Of a DNA stretch of 64,000 nucleotides, positions 1 to 11,471 are shown piece after piece; position 1 is the first letter of the stretch; every line of letters begins with the position of its first letter. The stretch is from Effrenium voratum. Lineage: Eukaryota > Sar > Dinophyceae > Suessiales > Symbiodiniaceae. Made by a program: the position numbers and the translations under genes. A model generated the notes under the pieces. It was not told the DNA's origin, did no database searches, and saw only the letters and a list, made by a program, of their open reading frames with translations. The stretch spans positions 452,501-516,500 of the forward strand of contig CAUJNA010003321.1 of NCBI GenBank assembly GCA_963377175.1. Reading direction: 5' to 3'.

Positions 1-814
1 TGAACAACTACAGGGAACACCCTGAAACAACTTTTTCTGTGCGGAACAGCCTCGGAACTATGAAGAGCATCCCCAACAAGAGGGTTCACCATCACAAGTA
101 CGTAAAACGTCAAACTGAATGGTGGGCATAAATCCCCTAGAGGCCCTAGCTTGTAAATGATGCCACTTCAGGGGTCCCCAATCAAATTTCAGATGTATTT
201 TCTGATGGTAGACCAAAAGCCATTTAAGGGCTTGATCAGTGGCCATGTGTTCCTCAACTTTCAATTGCGTTGACCTCCAGCGGCAGTTTGATTGTTCCTC
301 TTTAAGGGAACATTCAGTGAAGGTCGTAGACAGGTTGCTTTTAGGTTCACTTCTGTTGATACCAAGGCATCCCGCTTGGACACAGCAAAGTAGTCAATGA
401 TGGTGACACGGGTGGCCCCGTTGGGGCATCAGACAGTGGTTTATGTCCCCCCACCCACGCACACACACACACATACAAGCATGCAACGAAGGGTCGTACA
501 ATGCGAAGAGCCCAGCACACGTTACACGGGGGGTTCTTGTTCAGGCAGGTTTCTGCGGTTGCTGGTTTGGCCCCCCCTGTATAGGGTGCCTCAAGGTAAT
601 GAACACGCAGGAGCCCAGCTCATCGCGCGGGCAAGCCCAATGAAAAACAGGATACCCACTAAAAGGCACCCCACCAAAAGCCGGGTTGTTTGTTACAATC
701 CTGGTACAGCTGAGAACAAGAAGCCTTTTTGATTCTATACCACGGTGTTTGGTAGACCACTTGACATCCAGATTTTGATGTTGGCTCGCCCGGCATTCAT
801 GCTTTGATGTACAT
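1..814. other. No gene recognised
   Basis: No convincing exon or recognisable domain. A short CA run lies near 461-474. Open frames at 397-732 overlap in several frames and have unusual composition, so I do not call them. Confidence 0.4.
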
Positions 815-926
815 CCAGGTCCCCCAGTAGTGCCGTTTTACTCCCTTGTTTGGGGGAGGGTTTCCCTACTAAAATAAACTACAGAAGAAAGTTGCTACCC
901 TTAAACCTCTCTACTGGAGGACCTAG
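815..926 (+). mobile_element. Family A inverted-repeat element
   Basis: Starts CCAGGTCCCCCAGTAG and ends CTACTGGAGGACCTAG. The two ends are near-perfect inverted repeats. The internal core carries CCCTACTAAAATA and ACAGAAGAAAG, as in the other A copies. No clear target duplication. Confidence 0.75.
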
Positions 927-966
927 ACATGGTTTTGACTACTCAGAGTTTGAATTTGACCCAGGT

Positions 967-1100
967 TGGCACTTGGTGCGGCCCAAGTGAATGCCTCGAC
1001 CTCTCTCGGCTCGATCGCCAGGATGGCTCTGATCCGGCGGAGGACGGGCGCCTGGCGCCTGGCGCCTGGCGCCTGACGCTTCCGGGCGTGGGGTTTTCTC
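967..1100 (+). CDS. Candidate exon, unrecognised
   Basis: A GC-richer stretch follows the possible acceptor TTTGACCCAG just downstream of an A element. One frame reads about 45 codons with mixed charge (for example SECLDLSRLDRQDGSDPAED). It contains GGCGCCT repeated about four times near 1047-1075. No domain is recognised; the borders are uncertain. Confidence 0.3.
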
Positions 1101-1939
1101 TTAAAATTTTGGGACCTATTCCTGTAGGTTTCTAGCAGAACCTTCCAATATCCCCACCTGCCAGTTTTGGTAGGGGATTTTGGCCCGGGTCCCCTGTGAC
1201 CATCCCTATCCCACGGTTTTCACCAAGCCATGTGCCATGGTTTTTTCTAGTAGCATTCCTTATGGTCCAACCTCTCGATTACCCCGAAGTAGGGATTTGG
1301 ACCAGGGCCCCAAATGGATTCCTTTGGTTTTCCTTCAACGCGACCTGCAAAGGGCACCCTCAAAAACCAAAAGAAGCTCCAATGGATCCAGGTACCCCTA
1401 TATTCAAAACCTAACATAAAAATCCTGGTCTCCAATTTTTCCTAACAAAGGAGTGGACGCTTGGGACCTTGTCAAGAGGATGGCTAGCGTCGCGAGGCTG
1501 GCATGGTCCACTTCCATTGAGAAAGTTGCCAATTCGTTTTTGATGTAACATGTTCTCTCTGTAACATAACCCATGCATCTGCAGCAATGCGCATGTGTCA
1601 CAATAGGGGGCTCCAAAGATGATGGTTTTCCGATTCTCCCATTGACTTATTGCAAACAAAGGCGAACCGGGGTACCCCATATTTCGGGCACCCCATATTT
1701 CATGTTATGCCCCCCCGATTCTTCCATCTTGTTCCTGGCTTTGGCGGGGGATTGACTGGGAGGGGCTGAGGGGGAGGTTCTGAGGGACTACCTCTTTCCA
1801 GAGAAAAAACAAAACACAACATATTTGCAGCAAACCATCGGTGACCTTTGTCCTGACCACGAAAATTGAGGAAACCACATGTCTTGACCTAACCTCCCCC
1901 CCCCCACCACCACCCCTTCCGTTTTTCTTTTTCCCGTAG

Positions 1940-2121
1940 GAGTTTATGGAGGCGGCCCCTGTCACGGCGCCTTTGGACAGCATTCCCGCGAAGTTTGCGC
2001 ACTACCTCACCGCGGCAGAGACCCAAAGGCGGGGAATCCTTCCTTTCGCTCGCTGCTTTTGGCGTGCGGAGGACCAAATTGCATGGAGCGCACTTCTACG
2101 GCACCCGATGTTGCCCTTTTG
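1940..2121 (+). CDS. Candidate internal exon, unrecognised protein
   Basis: A pyrimidine tract ending CCCGTAG precedes an open frame of 60 codons that begins EFMEAAPVTAPLDSIPAKF and continues with FAHYLTAAETQRRG and CFWRAEDQIAWSALL. The amino-acid mix looks like a folded protein. A GT donor (TTTTG|GTGATG) falls just before the in-frame TGA. It has no start codon of its own, so it would be an internal exon. No family recognised; other frames across 2000-2350 are also open, so the frame choice is an inference. Confidence 0.5.
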
Positions 2122-2721
2122 GTGATGCTTCGGCCATTTCTGGCGAGTTTCCATGTGGGGTGATGTTTTCGGTCTTTCGTTTTGCGGCGGCGCCGTTTGC
2201 CCTGCCTCCTTTGAAGTGCCCAAAGGTGTCCCAGGAAAAGACACCAAGGCCCTCGGGGAGGGGGCCCGGAGGCGAAGAAAAGAGCTCACGACGCATACGA
2301 AACACAGGCAGCGGTTTCTCCACCTCGGCACGGCTCGGCTCATGGGTTTGACAGAAAACTAGGTTTTCAGAGATGGTGATACCAAAAAATATGATAAAGC
2401 AGTCATGGAAGTCCCACTTTGGTTTCCGACCTTTGGCCCCTGTGTGTTGCAGTTACGTCCGTATGTTTGGTCATGGACCAACAGCAAGGCTGCTGCTTTT
2501 GTGCGGGCACCATGCTGACAACAATTGTTTGGCGTTTGGGCATGCCACACACGCTGCTTGAACACGTTGCTGCTGTTAGCTAGCGCTCCGTAAGAGAAGG
2601 AGTGTTTAGTTGCAAAGCGGACGTCTAAAGATGCTTGTTTTTCGAGAGCGCAGTCACACGGGTGCTATACTATTTAGGTTTTTTCTCTACCACTGGATTG
2701 CGTTTTTTGTTTTCCAGTCCC

Positions 2722-2792
2722 CCGAGCAAGCAAGCCAGCCAGCCAGCCAGCCAGCCAGCAAGCAAGCAAGCAAGCCAGCAAGCAAGCAAGCC

Positions 2793-2861
<69 letters not shown>
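2722..2861. repeat. CAAG/CAGC tetranucleotide microsatellite
   Basis: Continuous GCAA units interspersed with GCCA units over about 140 bp. It explains the long repetitive open frames on both strands here. The same GCAA motif recurs at 7870-7902 just before the second copy of the telomere-like block. Confidence 0.95.
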
Positions 2862-2867
2862 TGTAGC

Positions 2868-3790
2868 ACCCTGAACCCTCCCAGTGTACCTTAAACACAA
2901 AACCACCTACTCTACACCTGCCCCGACCCACCTAACAGACCCGAAATCCACCCCTGAACCACCCTAAGCGTACCAAATGTGCCTTGCCCAAAACACACAC
3001 AGCCGAAACACCCGACCCAAAACCCCACTAAGCCCGCCTTTATCCTCAACTCAACCAACCCAACCAACCCAAACTCCATCTGAACCCACCCTAAGCCAAC
3101 TCTAAACCCACCCATCAACCCACCTACACACCCGCACGCAGCCCTAAACCCACAACTCTGAACCCCTAAGCCCCTAAGCCCCTAAACCACCCTACGCCCG
3201 CCCCAAACCTAACTTAAACCAACCCTGAACGGACCCCGAAGCCCGCCCTAAACCAACCCCCAACACACCCTGAACCTGAACCCGCCCAAAAACCAAAACC
3301 GAAACTCGTCCTAAACCAACCCTGACCACCCTAACCACCCTACAAGAGCCTAGATGCCTGTCACTCAGCTTGCTTTCATTCTCGTGTCCTGTTTCACCAA
3401 GGCGCCCGCCAAGTATCCTCGTGAAGGTGGCGGTTTATGCGCCAAGGACGTCCTGGATGACGGTACGCCCCGAACGCACCCCTAAACCCATCCAACCCTA
3501 AACCAATAACTTGCCCACCCCAAACCCACGCGAGACCTACCCAACTAAACCCAACCTAAACCCACCCGAAGCCTGCCCTAAGCCCAGGGCCTTGAACCAA
3601 CCCAACCAACACTCCCTAAACAACCAACCACTAAACCCACTTTAAACCCACCTCAATCCTCTAAACAAACCTTTGCCAACCCTCCATCTAACTCTCTGCC
3701 TGAGGCCCCAAACCACCCCAACCAAACACACGCCAAACCCACCCCAAACCCTAAATCCTGAGCGCGCCCCATAAACCACCCCAAAGGTGA
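2868..3790. repeat. Degenerate telomere-like repeat block, copy 1
   Basis: Hundreds of bases made of variants of CCCTAAACC, CCCTAAGCC, CCCTGAACC and CCACCCTAAAC. They resemble the TTTAGGG-type telomere repeat on the opposite strand, heavily degenerated. The block is interrupted by a unique 94-nt segment (3369-3462). It is duplicated, with about 200 bp missing, at 7903-8535, so this is an interstitial array rather than a chromosome end. Confidence 0.8.
3369..3462 (+). CDS. Candidate 94-nt exon inside telomere-like repeats, copy 1
   Basis: Unique sequence flanked by CACTCAG and by a GT donor (GATGACG|GTACG). One frame reads through with a tail PREGGGLCAKDVLDD. The partner at 8191-8284 has the same length and the same AG and GT borders with about eight substitutions. 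Coding status is inferred; both copies sit in a larger duplication, so their similarity alone does not prove selection. Confidence 0.35.
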
Positions 3791-3880
3791 CCGGAAAATG
3801 GAACGGACAAAAATTCCCAAAAGCGCTGGGAAAAATCCCAGAAAGAAAAGGTCGGCCTTCTGGGATGGTCTGCGCGCAGC

Positions 3881-4531
3881 TCAAGTGCTCAAAGCGCAAA
3901 ACGCGACGTTGTAAACGCGACCTTCGTTTCGGCTGGACCAGGCGCTCTTGCTGCGGCCAGAAGACTCTTTGTTGCAAGCAACGCTGCCGCAGGATGCTGG
4001 GGGGATACGCAAAGATTGCCGTTCCACGCTGCGCTGGCCTAGGTGGGTCTGCGCAAATGTTCTTGAGCGCGCGCTCTGCAAGGGCGCCAGCCGAACGGCG
4101 TGGCTTTTTTGCGCTTGCGCCTTGCGCTTCTCGCAGCAACGCAGTGTCGCCCGAGGCAAGCAGCGCTCGCGGCAGACGGCTGCTGGGTTGAGGCAATTGT
4201 AAAGCCCAACCCCGACGCCCGTCTCAACGAGAACGAAGTCCGTGAGGAGCTTATAGAGGCCGGGCGACTTGCTACAAGAAAGCAGCGCGTTAGCCCAAGG
4301 TTTTGGCGGCGACTTCGATGGCCGGTGTCGCGGTCACGAAGTGCAGCTTGGTCGCAAGGCGCGACTGCAGGGCTAAACGCGCTCCTTGGCGCGATCAGGC
4401 ACGCGTACGTCTGCGTGAAGCCAGCGGCGGAGTGCCGCGCGGCGAGCGCGGTCCGGGCGGCGCTGCTGGCGGCCGTAGAGCTGGCCATTTCGCCGCCGGT
4501 CGGCGCTGAGGGTCTTTCTTATGCGACGTAG
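3881..4531 (+). CDS. GC-rich coding-like island, unrecognised
   Basis: The island stands out from the AT-richer and telomere-like flanks. Plausible exons are: 3881 to about 4040, after GTCTGCGCGCAG, with a frame containing DVVNATFVSAGPGALAAARR and ending at a donor CTAG|GTGGGT; about 4192-4290, after GGGTTGAG, containing NPDARLNENEVREELIEAGR; and about 4360-4531, containing AVRAALLAAVELAISPPV and ending in TAG. The opposite strand is also open, which GC-rich DNA often allows. No family recognised. Confidence 0.35.
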
Positions 4532-5500
4532 ATTGCGACTTGTCCGAATTAGGCTGCTCTTCTGGCGGGCTGGGAATGTTCCGCGCTTAGAATAAAGAAG
4601 CTTGATTGTTTTTCGAGTGTGGCTTTGGCCGAGGCTACATAGACCCCTCGAGTTGAGGATTTTGGCATTGGAACCTGCCACCGAAGAGGGGCGGCGTGTT
4701 GCAGGACAAAAGGTGCGCGAGTCTGCGTCCTTTCTATCGACGTGGTAAAGCCCACGAAAACAACTGTTTTCGCGAAATACTTGTGTGCCGCGAGAGCCAC
4801 CTGACCCCTTTTGAAGCAGAAAAGTCACGAGGCAGCTTTAGGGCAGAAAAGGTAGCGCGGTCCCGCGTTTGACGCCGGTCCGCGAAATTCTTGGCTGTGA
4901 TGAAAGAGTTCTTCCGCAGAAGAGAACAACCCTGATCCCTTTCATGTGAAGTTTGCAGAGGTCACTAAAACGATTCCTCCACAAAACAAAAGCTTGGCCC
5001 CATCTTCGTGTCTCCATGCGCGAAGACTTGAATCTCAAAGCCCGAGAGAAATAGTTTGCGAAAACAAGACAAATCAATCGAGATTCGGGCGCGGAATCCC
5101 CTTTCTTTTGAAGCACGGGAACGCTTTACATTCTTTAAAATGCTCTTGACAATTCCGCGCAGTTGCCAAGAAGCAAACAGCCAGGGGCCGGGGCAGAAAA
5201 AGAAACAGCCAGGGGCGGGACCCAAAGACGCAGGAAAAGTAGAAGAAAGAAAACAGCCAGGGCTGTCTTTTCTCGAAACTTTGAGCCCGGGAAGCCCCCT
5301 CTCCTTATGTGTGAAATGTTGGGACACTCTTTTAGGACATGTACCTTCTCTTATTTGTGGGTCCGGTAGCTTACCGGTAAGGGTGAGGCTGCTGCAAGCT
5401 GCAAGGTGATGAGGTTCAGTGCAAAGGTTTGCCAGTTTGCTTGGTGAGGAGTGTTTGTATGCAGCTCGATGTGCTCGAAACTCGACTTGTGTAACATTGC
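4532..5500. other. No gene recognised; small direct repeats
   Basis: I see no exon with supported borders. The motif AAACAGCCAGGG occurs three times within 5176-5265. Confidence 0.4.
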
Positions 5501-7093
5501 ATGGCTGCCATCGAGAAAGCCAGGGCAGCGCGAGTTGCCTTACGAGCCTTTTTGTTATCACTTGGAGATGTTCCTGTTGCAGAATATGCGGCTGTGTGTG
5601 AAGTATGCCATTAAGATGCTCCTGACTTCAGACACGTTTGCTGTGCTGAAGCCTTTTGTGTTGTCCATGGAAGAGATCGAGCTGCTGCTGCCGGGCTTCT
5701 TACCCCCGCTCGGCAAAGCGGTGGTGAAACTGGCTAACGCCAACCTGGCGAACGTTGGGGAACCTTGAGCTTAAATTGGAAGCCTGTGTGATTGCTAAAC
5801 ACAAATCGTTAAAGATATTACGTTGCTTTTTCCAATTCGTGTTGCTTCCAGGAATTGGACTGGGACTTCTTGCCTCTTCCGCAGAAGAGCTTCTTTGTCA
5901 AGTCGCAGGTCTATGGCCAGTTTGTACGGGAGCGGATTAGCCGGCGCATAGCCGCTTTCATGGGTCAGAAAGATAAAACCGACCAAGAACGCGCAGACTT
6001 CTGCCGGCAGATGCTGGCTGGGCCGCTGTCTGAGGCCAACAAGAAGCAGTTGGAGTTCGGCTTGGCTTACTATGGTCCTTTGGACAAAGCTGGTAAGCTT
6101 AAGTTCCTTCTGCAGACCCAGGACAATTTCCAATACCTGTTTGAGTGGGAGCCGGGTCACAGCTGGCTGCAGCTACGTGCTTTCTGCAGCAAGGACGCCG
6201 ACTTCACAACGGCGATGCCCTTTGGCAGTCCTTCTCGGAGAGCATCCTGATTTGTTGACCAGCATTGGCCACCCAGTGCTCAAGGCTCTGACTCGTGATC
6301 TCCTGTCCTTGACAAAGATTGCTGGCAGTTCCGACGTGCTCCAAGCGCTGGTGAAGCAGGTGTTCTTTGAGCTCTGCGCCTTACGGCTAGGCATCCGACT
6401 TGAAGACACGGCGATGGAGCTGCCAGCTGATGAGAACAAGGCGCCTTCCTTTTTTTGTTTGTACTTCTGTTTTGAGAACTGAACCTCTACCCATCCTGAA
6501 AAAGCAATTGTCTAAATCCTTCCTGTTTAACAAGCCCTTTTGTACTATCATTATTGCTTGACTGGAGCCAGGGTTACACACGTGACCCCTTAAGGACTCT
6601 TTGCTGCAAATGGCGCGCGTCATCGGCAGTGCTGTGAGCAAAGCCAGCACTCCAGCAATTATGCGGCTCAAGGATGCACTTGCTTGGGCAAAAGAGAAGG
6701 AAGCCGAAGAAAAAAGCTTGCGGCGAAGCTGGCTAATCCAAATGAAAGAAATGATAAGCCAGCGAGCGTCCAAGATGGGGCAGAAGTGTCCAAGCCGAAC
6801 ACAAACTCGCCAGAAGCCATGCAGGATTCCAGGTCGGGGACATTGTCAAAACCATAGCCAAGAAAGAGAAAGACAAATGGCACAACATGAACGCTGAGAT
6901 CGTGACTGTCCTCACATCGCACTACCGGGTGAAGATGTTGGAAGGACCTGCTAAATACGAAGAAAAGAAATTCATGAAGGAGTGCGTGACAAGGGTCTTG
7001 AAAAGGCCAGCTCCTGCGGCAAAGCCGCAAGAAGAGGATGATCCGGAGAAGCGTGCTCGTAAGTTGTTCGCTGATGACCTGACGATGTTTTGA
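5501..7093 (+). pseudogene. Frameshifted multi-exon gene, unrecognised, C-terminal KOW-like segment
   Basis: Starts at ATG 5501 (MAAIEKARAARVALRAFLL..). A GT-AG intron at 5754-5851 joins ..LANANLAN to ELDWDFLPLPQKSFF and keeps frame. The second exon runs to about 6439, where AAG|GCGCC could be a GC donor. The last part ends at TGA 7091-7093 and contains VGDIVKTIAKKEKDKWHN followed by a lysine-rich tail. I recall similar short beta-barrel-like segments in dinoflagellate hypothetical proteins. The conceptual protein needs frame changes near 5600, 6230, 6715 (in a run of six A) and 6825. Either the gene is decaying, or the assembly has one-base indels, or I have missed small introns. Confidence 0.4.
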
Positions 7094-7209
7094 TAGAAGC
7101 CTAATGTCGGAAAGTGCTAAATAAGCACACGTACATTTCTGAAGCATCTGCAGCCTTCTAGCGGAGATGCCCGAAAAAATGAGGCTATGTTTGCAATGAA
7201 GAGAGCTGA

Positions 7210-7545
7210 CCGCTTAAGTCCATTTGTTTATTTCTTTCATTCCTTCCTTCTTTCTTTCCTTCCTTTCTTCTTTCTTGCTTCTTTCCTTCCTTCTTTCTTT
7301 CTTTCTTGCTTCTTTCCTTCCTGCCTTCCTCATTTCCCTCCTTCCTCCTTCCTTCTTTCCTTCCTTCCGTTTTCTTTCTTTCTTTCTCCCTTCTTATTTC
7401 TTTCCCTCTGTCTTTCCTTCTTTCTTTCCCTCCTGACCATTTTTCCTCCTTCCTACCTTCTTTCCACTTTTTTTTAAAAAACAATATTATTTTTTACTTT
7501 TTTTTCTTTCTTCTTTTTTCTGATGCTTTTCTTACACGCCATTAT
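7210..7545. repeat. CTTT/CCTT pyrimidine tract
   Basis: About 330 bp of irregular TTTC, TTCC and CTTT units on the + strand. Open frames here on both strands are low-complexity artefacts. Confidence 0.9.
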
Positions 7546-7857
7546 TCACCACTAACAACCACTAATTAGCCACTAATACAACATTACAGGAGGCTCCCTA
7601 TCTTTTCCACATAACTCTCCCCATGTTTCCAAGTCGCAGCTGTTCGCAGTTCAAAGATTGCATCGGCGCGTTTCGTGGCGTTTTCGACGCCGTTTTCTTC
7701 ACCTTGGGAGGCGCGGGCTGCTCAAGACACACGCTCAAGGCTGTCGTAGTTTGGCGACACCAGGAGAGCACGTGCTGACCCAAACGCACGGCGACTACTG
7801 AAGCTGGGGCTGGCCAGTGAGCTGGGACGAAGTGGTGTATTTGAGAGCGAGCGAGAA

Positions 7858-8535
7858 AGCGCAAGAAAGCCAGCAAGCAAGCAAGCAAGCAAGCAAGCAA
7901 TGTAGCACCCTGAACCCCCCCCGCCCGGTATACTCTAAACACAAAACCACCTACCCTACACCTGCCCCGACCCACAACTCTGAACCCCTAAGCCCCTAAG
8001 CCCCTAAGCCCCTAAACCACCATACGCCCGCCCCAAACCTAACTTAAACCAACCCTGAACGGACCCCGAAGCCCACCCTAAACCAACCCCCCAACGCACC
8101 CTGAACCTGAACCCACCCCGAAAACCCGTCCTAAACCAACCCTGAACACCCTAAACCGCCCTACAAGAGCCCAGATGGCCTGTCACTCAGCTTGCTTTCA
8201 TTCTCGTGTGCTGTTTCACTGAGACGCGCGACAAGTATGCTCGTGAAGGTGGCGGTTTATTCGCCAAGGACGTCCTGGATGACGGTAACCCCGAACGCAC
8301 CTCTAAACCCATCCTACCCTAAACCAATAACCTACCCACCCCAAACCCATGCGAAACCTACCAAACTAAACCCAACCTAAACCCACCTGAAGCCTACCCT
8401 AAGCCTAGGACCTTGAACCGACCTTGAACCCCGTAAGCCTTAAACCCAACCAACACCGAACCCCACTGACCGGAAAATGGAACGGGAAAAAATCCCAAAA
8501 GCGCTGGAAAACAACTCCCGAAAAAAAAGGTCGGC
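7858..8535. repeat. Telomere-like block, copy 2, with GCAA leader
   Basis: Repeats the order seen at 2820-3860: GCAA run, TGTAGCACCCTGAACCC, CACAAAACCACCTAC, degenerate CCCTAAACC units, the 94-nt unique segment, more units, then GACCGGAAAATGGAACGG and AAAGGTCGGCC. About 200 bp present in copy 1 (near 2936-3140) is absent. It is a diverged segmental duplication flanking the 3.9-7.8 kb region. Confidence 0.8.
8191..8284 (+). CDS. Candidate 94-nt exon inside telomere-like repeats, copy 2
   Basis: Flanked by CACTCAG and GATGACG|GTAACC. One frame gives ..DKYAREGGGLFAKDVLDD, compared with ..AKYPREGGGLCAKDVLDD in copy 1. Which copy, if either, is functional cannot be told from the sequence. Confidence 0.35.
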
Positions 8536-8633
8536 CCAGTCACACCTGGCCCCCCTAATCATAGCAGCTGTTCAGAAAGCAACGGCTTCGCGATTACCTT
8601 CCCAAAACAATCCTGGAGTCTGAAACTTAAGAA

Positions 8634-8868
8634 TCTTGGTGGTTCCCAGCCATCCGGTTCCTTGTAGTTTTTAGATCCTTTTAGTAGGTTTTGTGGTTGG
8701 ATTTCCAAATTGTTGGCCACTTGGAGCGGGGATAGAACGGAGAGCCCAGGGAAGCAAGCGAGCACCATCCCCTTAGGTTTTTAGACATTTCGTGTTTAGT
8801 GGGGATGTCCGAATTTAACCCACCAAAAGCTCAGCTTTTTTTTTAGCGAAGAAATCTGAAAACGGACG
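8634..8868 (+). mobile_element. Family E element, composite
   Basis: Begins TCTTGGTGGTTCCCAGCC. The right part has GTCCGAATTTAACCCACC and ATCTGAAAACGGAC, which are E-family landmarks. It is longer than other E copies because about 100 bp of other sequence (8700-8790) splits it. Confidence 0.55.
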
Positions 8869-8869
8869 G

Positions 8870-9030
8870 AGGCGCTCGCCGGACGTGCTGGGCCTTTCTG
8901 TGCGCTTCTACAAGGCCGAGCCTTTTGACTGCGGTCCGAATGCCCAGCGGAAGGCTCACATTTTTGTGGCTGCGACGCAGGCAAAAAGAAATGCACCGCA
9001 TGGAGGCGAAAGAGTTAATTACTCCCAGGA
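8870..9030 (+). CDS. Candidate exon, unrecognised
   Basis: Directly downstream of the E element, a frame reads ..DVLGLSVRFYKAEPFDCG and then NAQRKAHIFVAATQAKRN. The composition is protein-like and the ORF is open for about 60 codons. Possible acceptor at CGGACGGAG near 8870. No family recognised. Confidence 0.4.
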
Positions 9031-9253
9031 GAATGGCAGTTTGCTTCTTTCTTTTTCTTTTCTTTTTCTTAGAAAAAGAGAGTAGCCCGCAAGCTCGTTC
9101 TGATGATTTAGGCCCTGTTAGTCCTCAGAGTTCTGAACATGGGCATGGTGCATGGTGCGTGGGAACCGGAGTTCCCCAAAAATTGAGGCCGTTGAACCGA
9201 GCGGTTGGCCATGTCCAGTTGCCCTGGCGGCAGCCCTTTTTCGTTAGGTTCTC

Positions 9254-9372
9254 CTAGGTCCCCCAGCTAGGTGCCCTTTCTTATCCCTTTTTTGGTTGGA
9301 AGGGTTCTTTTGCTACAATATACTACAGAAAAAATGGTACCCTTATTCTAACCTCCCTACTGGAGGACCTAG
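9254..9372 (+). mobile_element. Family A element with a longer flanking duplication
   Basis: CTAGGTCCCCCAG to GGAGGACCTAG. Left flank TTAGGTTCTC and right flank TTAGTTCTC look like a duplication of 9-10 bp with one indel. Confidence 0.8.
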
Positions 9373-9754
9373 TTAGTTCTCGTTTGTGACTGCGCAAAAG
9401 GCGAAACCCCCATTTTCGACCAGGGTCCATGGGCAACTAGGCCAGCGTTCCCTTCGCACCCATGGTTCTTCTTGTCATAGTGTTTTTCATGTTCCCTTGT
9501 CGGTTTTACAGTTGTTTTTGGTTTTTTGAAATCTAAGTCGGATGCCACTGGAAGGTGATGTTGCTATTTAATTGCCAAGCCTTCTATCCGTTCCATAGGG
9601 AGGGTCAACTTTGGATATCTGCAAATCGAGGCCCCTTCCAAGCGTTTTCTTTTGGCTGCTGTTTATGTTCAACCACTGGGGCCCTACAAATAGAGATAGG
9701 CAGACCGATATACAGGCAGACATTCAGACACAAGCGCAGAAGTGCATAGATTAC

Positions 9755-9894
9755 TCACATTGCATTGCATTGCAATGCATTGAGCTGCATTGCATTGCAT
9801 TGCAATGCATTGCATTGTACTGCATTGCATTGCATTGCATTGCATTGCATTGCATTGCATTGCATTGCATTGCATTGCATTGCATTGCATTGCA
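9755..9894. repeat. TGCAT pentanucleotide microsatellite
   Basis: At least 20 near-perfect ATTGC/TGCAT units, followed to about 10360 by scattered TACAT, CATTACA and CTAC repeats. Open frames through it (..ALHCIALHC..) are repeat translations. Confidence 0.95.
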
Positions 9895-10399
9895 TCAACA
9901 CCATGTCACACCACAATTCGTTTACCTACATTACATGACACACACACATACATTACATACATACGTTACAGGACACTGCAATGCAACACAACATTTACGT
10001 ATCATTGCATTGCCTTACCTTATCTTACAATACATGGCATTACAATACAAATGCATGTACGTATAAGTGCATGCCCGGAAGAAGGAATGCACGCGAAGGT
10101 ACATTCATGCAGTCATACACACCTACCTATCCACGGGGACACGGACGGACACTTGGGCAGACAAACTATACCGTGCCATACATTACACCACCATAACATG
10201 ATGTCTTGTTACGCTAAGCTGCATTACATAACATTGTTACAACACATCATTGCAGTACATGGATTACATACATTACATTGCATACGTGACATACATCACA
10301 TACATATGCAGTCATGCCTTCCTACCTACCTGCTTGCCTACCTACCTACCTACCTATTGCTTACATACTCATTCAGGTTTGAGTTTTCCCTGTAGGCAT

Positions 10400-11050
10400 T
10401 TGGTCGACTGAAGTGACGCGTCCTTAGGCCCAGCACCGGTGTCCTCCGCCATCGACCGATCGCTGGACTACCGCCCCTTGGCCCGACAAAAACCCACATC
10501 GGTCTGTTGTGGGAACACAGGCGTCCTTTTTGTTGGTGAGTTTGGCTGAAATGGATGGGTTCTACTAGTTTATATAGGTTTTATAAGCCATTCACTAGGT
10601 AAACCCATGTATTTTCGACCAAAGACCTATGATAGGGAACGTTGATTGGTATTTAAGGGACACCAAATGGAGACTAACTTGGATACGGTTTTCTTCACTT
10701 GAGACACACCCATAGGGCATAGCTGTCGGGTAGGTCCGCATCAGGGCTTTGCGATGGGAAGTTCATCATCGTTGATGCTCGGTGGCCTGTTTTGTCATAC
10801 CCCTATGATTCATAAAGATTATCTAGGACACATAAAGATTATCTAGGACACATCCTTGTAAATAATTAAAACGTATTAAGAACAAATACATTAGATATGG
10901 AGTATTCAAAAGAAATGAAAGTCAAACACTAAAACAATCGGTTCAACTTGTCAAGTGCTGCTGATGCCCCCAAAAGGAGTAACATATTCTTAAAACGTGG
11001 GGTGGAAATCAGGGAAGCCAAGGTGTGAACAAGGGGTATGCACTTCCACC
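10400..11050. other. No gene recognised
   Basis: AT-rich, no exon borders seen. A 20-bp unit CATAAAGATTATCTAGGACA is present twice in tandem at about 10811-10850. Confidence 0.4.
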
Positions 11051-11471
11051 CTTAGATTTTGGCACTCTTGATTGGGCTGTGGCTCTGCTATGGATCTGAA
11101 TCAGCTGGATTTTGGAGCCGCCCAGTGTCTCAGTTCCCATTGACGTACCAGAGTTTTGCTCTTGACCCAAATAGGATGACCAACCCAGTAGAACATTGGC
11201 TGTGTTTCCTTGCCCTTTCTTTCGGGTCCACTTTGATTCCCACTGATCTTAGCAAAGGCCTGGAGCAAGGCTGGTCCGCTTCGTCAAATGTTGTCACAGA
11301 ACCTCCGAAGAAGAAAACCTGGGCCGCCAAGGTCCTCTCCGACTTTTCCGCGTTCTGTTCTTGGTTGTCTCGGTTGTTTTAGTGGATTCCGCGCTTTTTC
11401 TTCCTTTTTACTAAGGGTTCCGATTCCTTGAAAAACTCAACCAACCAAAAAGGGGTGCCGATTCTGCCAAA

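Noticed and set aside
2610..2931. Repetitive frames rich in Lys-Gln-Ala-Ser or Ala-Cys-Leu-Leu
   Set aside because: Simple translations of the CAAG repeat.
7185..7569. Lys/Glu-rich and Phe/Leu/Ser-rich frames
   Set aside because: Artefacts of the CTTT tract.
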